Part shown: piece after piece, positions 63,168 to 64,000 of the stretch
How positions within the stretch are numbered: the first letter of the stretch is position 1
How the letters are laid out: each line of letters starts with the position of its first letter
Origin: Qipengyuania huizhouensis
Lineage (GTDB): Bacteria; Pseudomonadota; Alphaproteobacteria; Sphingomonadales; Sphingomonadaceae
Assembly (NCBI RefSeq): GCF_019711635.1
Contig: NZ_JAIGNT010000002.1
Location: 186,001 to 250,000 of the forward strand
Length of the DNA stretch: 64,000 bases
Direction of reading: 5' to 3'
Program-made: the position numbers and the translations under genes
The notes under the pieces: generated by a model
What the model saw: only the letters and a program-made list of their open reading frames with translations
What the model was told of the DNA's origin: nothing
Database searches by the model: none

Positions 63168-63208
63168 GTGAGAACAACCGACCCGCAGGGATCGCGGTTC
63201 CAGAACGA

Positions 63209-63574
63209 TCAAATAGGTTCGGCGCTGACCAGAGGTTGGGCATCGTTGATCAGGTAGCTCTTGTCTTCAGGAACCGTGTCCGCGGGGCCTTCGTTCGAAC
63301 CGGCGTCCGCATACCAGCTATCCAGTGTCAGCGGTTCCTCATTTCTCAGGGCGGCAGGTTCGGCGGGAACGCTCGCGGAGCCGCCCCGGGATGGCGAGGG
63401 ATCGGTGGCTACTATGCTGTCCGGGGCGTTATTACCTGCATGCCCGGTAAGAAAGGCCCGTTCCGCATCGCGCATCTCTGTCTCGCGTCCGAAATGGCTT
63501 TGCAGCACGTAAAGTCCCCCGCCGCATAGGGCAGTGAGGAGAGCCAATCCGATGAAGGCCGAGCGGAGGGACAT
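63209..63574 (-). CDS. Membrane-anchored hypothetical protein
   Basis: 121 residues with one N-terminal helix (SAFIGLALLTALCGGGLYVLQ) and a disordered, acidic periplasmic tail (PSPSRGGSASVPAEPAALRNEEPL). Not recognised. The start lies 24 bases after the mutS stop; AGCGGATT inverted repeats span that gap. Possibly cotranscribed with mutS. Confidence 0.65.
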   Translation of the reverse strand: MSLRSAFIGLALLTALCGGGLYVLQSHFGRETEMRDAERAFLTGHAGNNAPDSIVATDPSPSRGGSASVPAEPAALRNEEPLTLDSWYADAGSNEGPADTVPEDKSYLINDAQPLVSAEPI

Positions 63575-63597
63575 AAGCGGATTCTGGCCCTGAATAG

Positions 63598-64000
63598 TTA
63601 AAATCCGCTTTTCGCGGCTTCGGCCTTCAACCGGTAGAGTTCGTCCAGCGCCTCGCGCGGCGAAAGTGAATCCACATCGAGCGCGATGATCGCCTCGCGG
63701 AGGGCATCGCCTTTCTCCTCTGCCTCTGCCGTGACCGCGAACAGGGGCAGATCGCCAAGTCCCGCCGCGAGACCGCCCGTTTCCGCACGGCTCTTTTCCA
63801 GCTTGTCGAGCACCGCTTTTGCGCGCTTGATCACCGGCGGGGGTATACCTGCCAGTTTCGCGACCGACAGGCCATAGCTGCGGTCGGCTGCGCCCTTGGC
63901 CAATTCGTGCAGCAGCACCAGATCGCCCCTCCATTCGCGCGCGCGAACGTGGTGGAGGCTGAGCGCGTCGCAGGTTTCGGCCAGCCTCGACAGTTCGTGA
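63598..64000 (-). CDS. mutS: DNA mismatch repair protein MutS, C-terminal part
   Basis: The last 133 residues of MutS; the rest lies beyond the window. Recognised from [54 protein letters not shown], the end of the ATPase domain, shown here only in part. The tail ends [15 protein letters not shown]. MutS binds mismatched DNA as a dimer. Confidence 0.93.
   Translation of the reverse strand, partial: HELSRLAETCDALSLHHVRAREWRGDLVLLHELAKGAADRSYGLSVAKLAGIPPPVIKRAKAVLDKLEKSRAETGGLAAGLGDLPLFAVTAEAEEKGDALREAIIALDVDSLSPREALDELYRLKAEAAKSGF

Noticed and set aside
63575..63608. AAGCGGATT/AATCCGCTT inverted repeat as a mutS terminator
   Set aside because: On the minus strand no T-run follows it and the next start codon comes directly after; at most an mRNA hairpin.

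Overview
The window is GC-rich, densely packed alphaproteobacterial chromosome. It most likely comes from Sphingomonadales, probably an Erythrobacteraceae-type organism. The evidence is a serine palmitoyltransferase gene overlapping its own acyl carrier protein gene (sphingolipid synthesis), several small secreted or lipoprotein families that I recognise from sphingomonads, a TonB-dependent receptor, DivK, GTA-type terminase genes, and the alphaproteobacterial forms of DksA and GlnK/AmtB. I saw no rRNA, tRNA, CRISPR array or insertion sequence.

Layout. 1-7 kb: a cut-off secreted protein, glpX, prs, an AraC regulator, hisN, a membrane/START protein, an SDR, then rpmI-rplT with a clear terminator. 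7-15.7 kb: a second AraC regulator, pheS-pheT-SDR, a REP-like inverted repeat, prfC, an alpha/beta hydrolase and an EEP nuclease/phosphatase. 15.7-20.2 kb: a textbook sigma-54 promoter before glnK-amtB, then a TonB receptor. 20.2-24.5 kb (minus): GMC oxidoreductase, sterol-desaturase-like hydroxylase, small membrane protein, DUF442-type phosphatase, TerC. 24.7-31.6 kb: a double cold-shock-domain protein with an RGG tail, argD-argF-hslO, a secreted protein, queC and an MFS transporter. 31.6-33.3 kb (minus): sodC and an OmpA protein with a 22-proline linker.

33.5-37.1 kb is the accessory region. It looks like a collapsed gene transfer agent (GTA) locus. An apparently intact large terminase and an upstream HTH gene sit next to a degenerate second copy of the terminase C-terminus and an N-terminally truncated DUF2793 gene. 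Two hairpin-forming direct repeats flank an unrelated membrane-protein gene. Portal, capsid and tail genes are absent. 37.3-41.5 kb: a small membrane peptide, a YqaA-type protein, and a sulfide/persulfide detoxification module (TauE-like exporter, rhodanese, BigR-like repressor, divergent metallo-beta-lactamase-type dioxygenase) sharing an inverted-repeat operator, followed by a Crp/Fnr regulator.

41.5-50 kb: a second sterol-desaturase-like protein, a two-lobed aspartyl protease with PDZ, OsmC, a strange arginine-rich lipoprotein with a possible LexA box, an AIM24-like membrane protein, spt-acp and divK. 48.8-52 kb: a tightly overlapping operon DUF3572-HAD-RidA-GDPD-COG3146. 52-55.6 kb: Sel1-type protein, dksA, PilZ, an orphan family-5 solute-binding lipoprotein, DUF4112. 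55.6-58.3 kb: kynA-kynB-kynU (tryptophan to anthranilate). 58.3-64 kb: a lipoprotein, HNH endonuclease, gluQ, HIG1, cobalamin adenosyltransferase, 3-hydroxybutyryl-CoA dehydrogenase, a disordered acidic protein, DUF202, a small anchored protein and the C-terminus of MutS.

Most of the window is ordinary housekeeping sequence. I did not find a clearly new multi-gene system. The best candidates for follow-up are the eroded GTA locus with its duplicated terminase tail, the arginine-repeat lipoprotein and the AIM24-like membrane protein.
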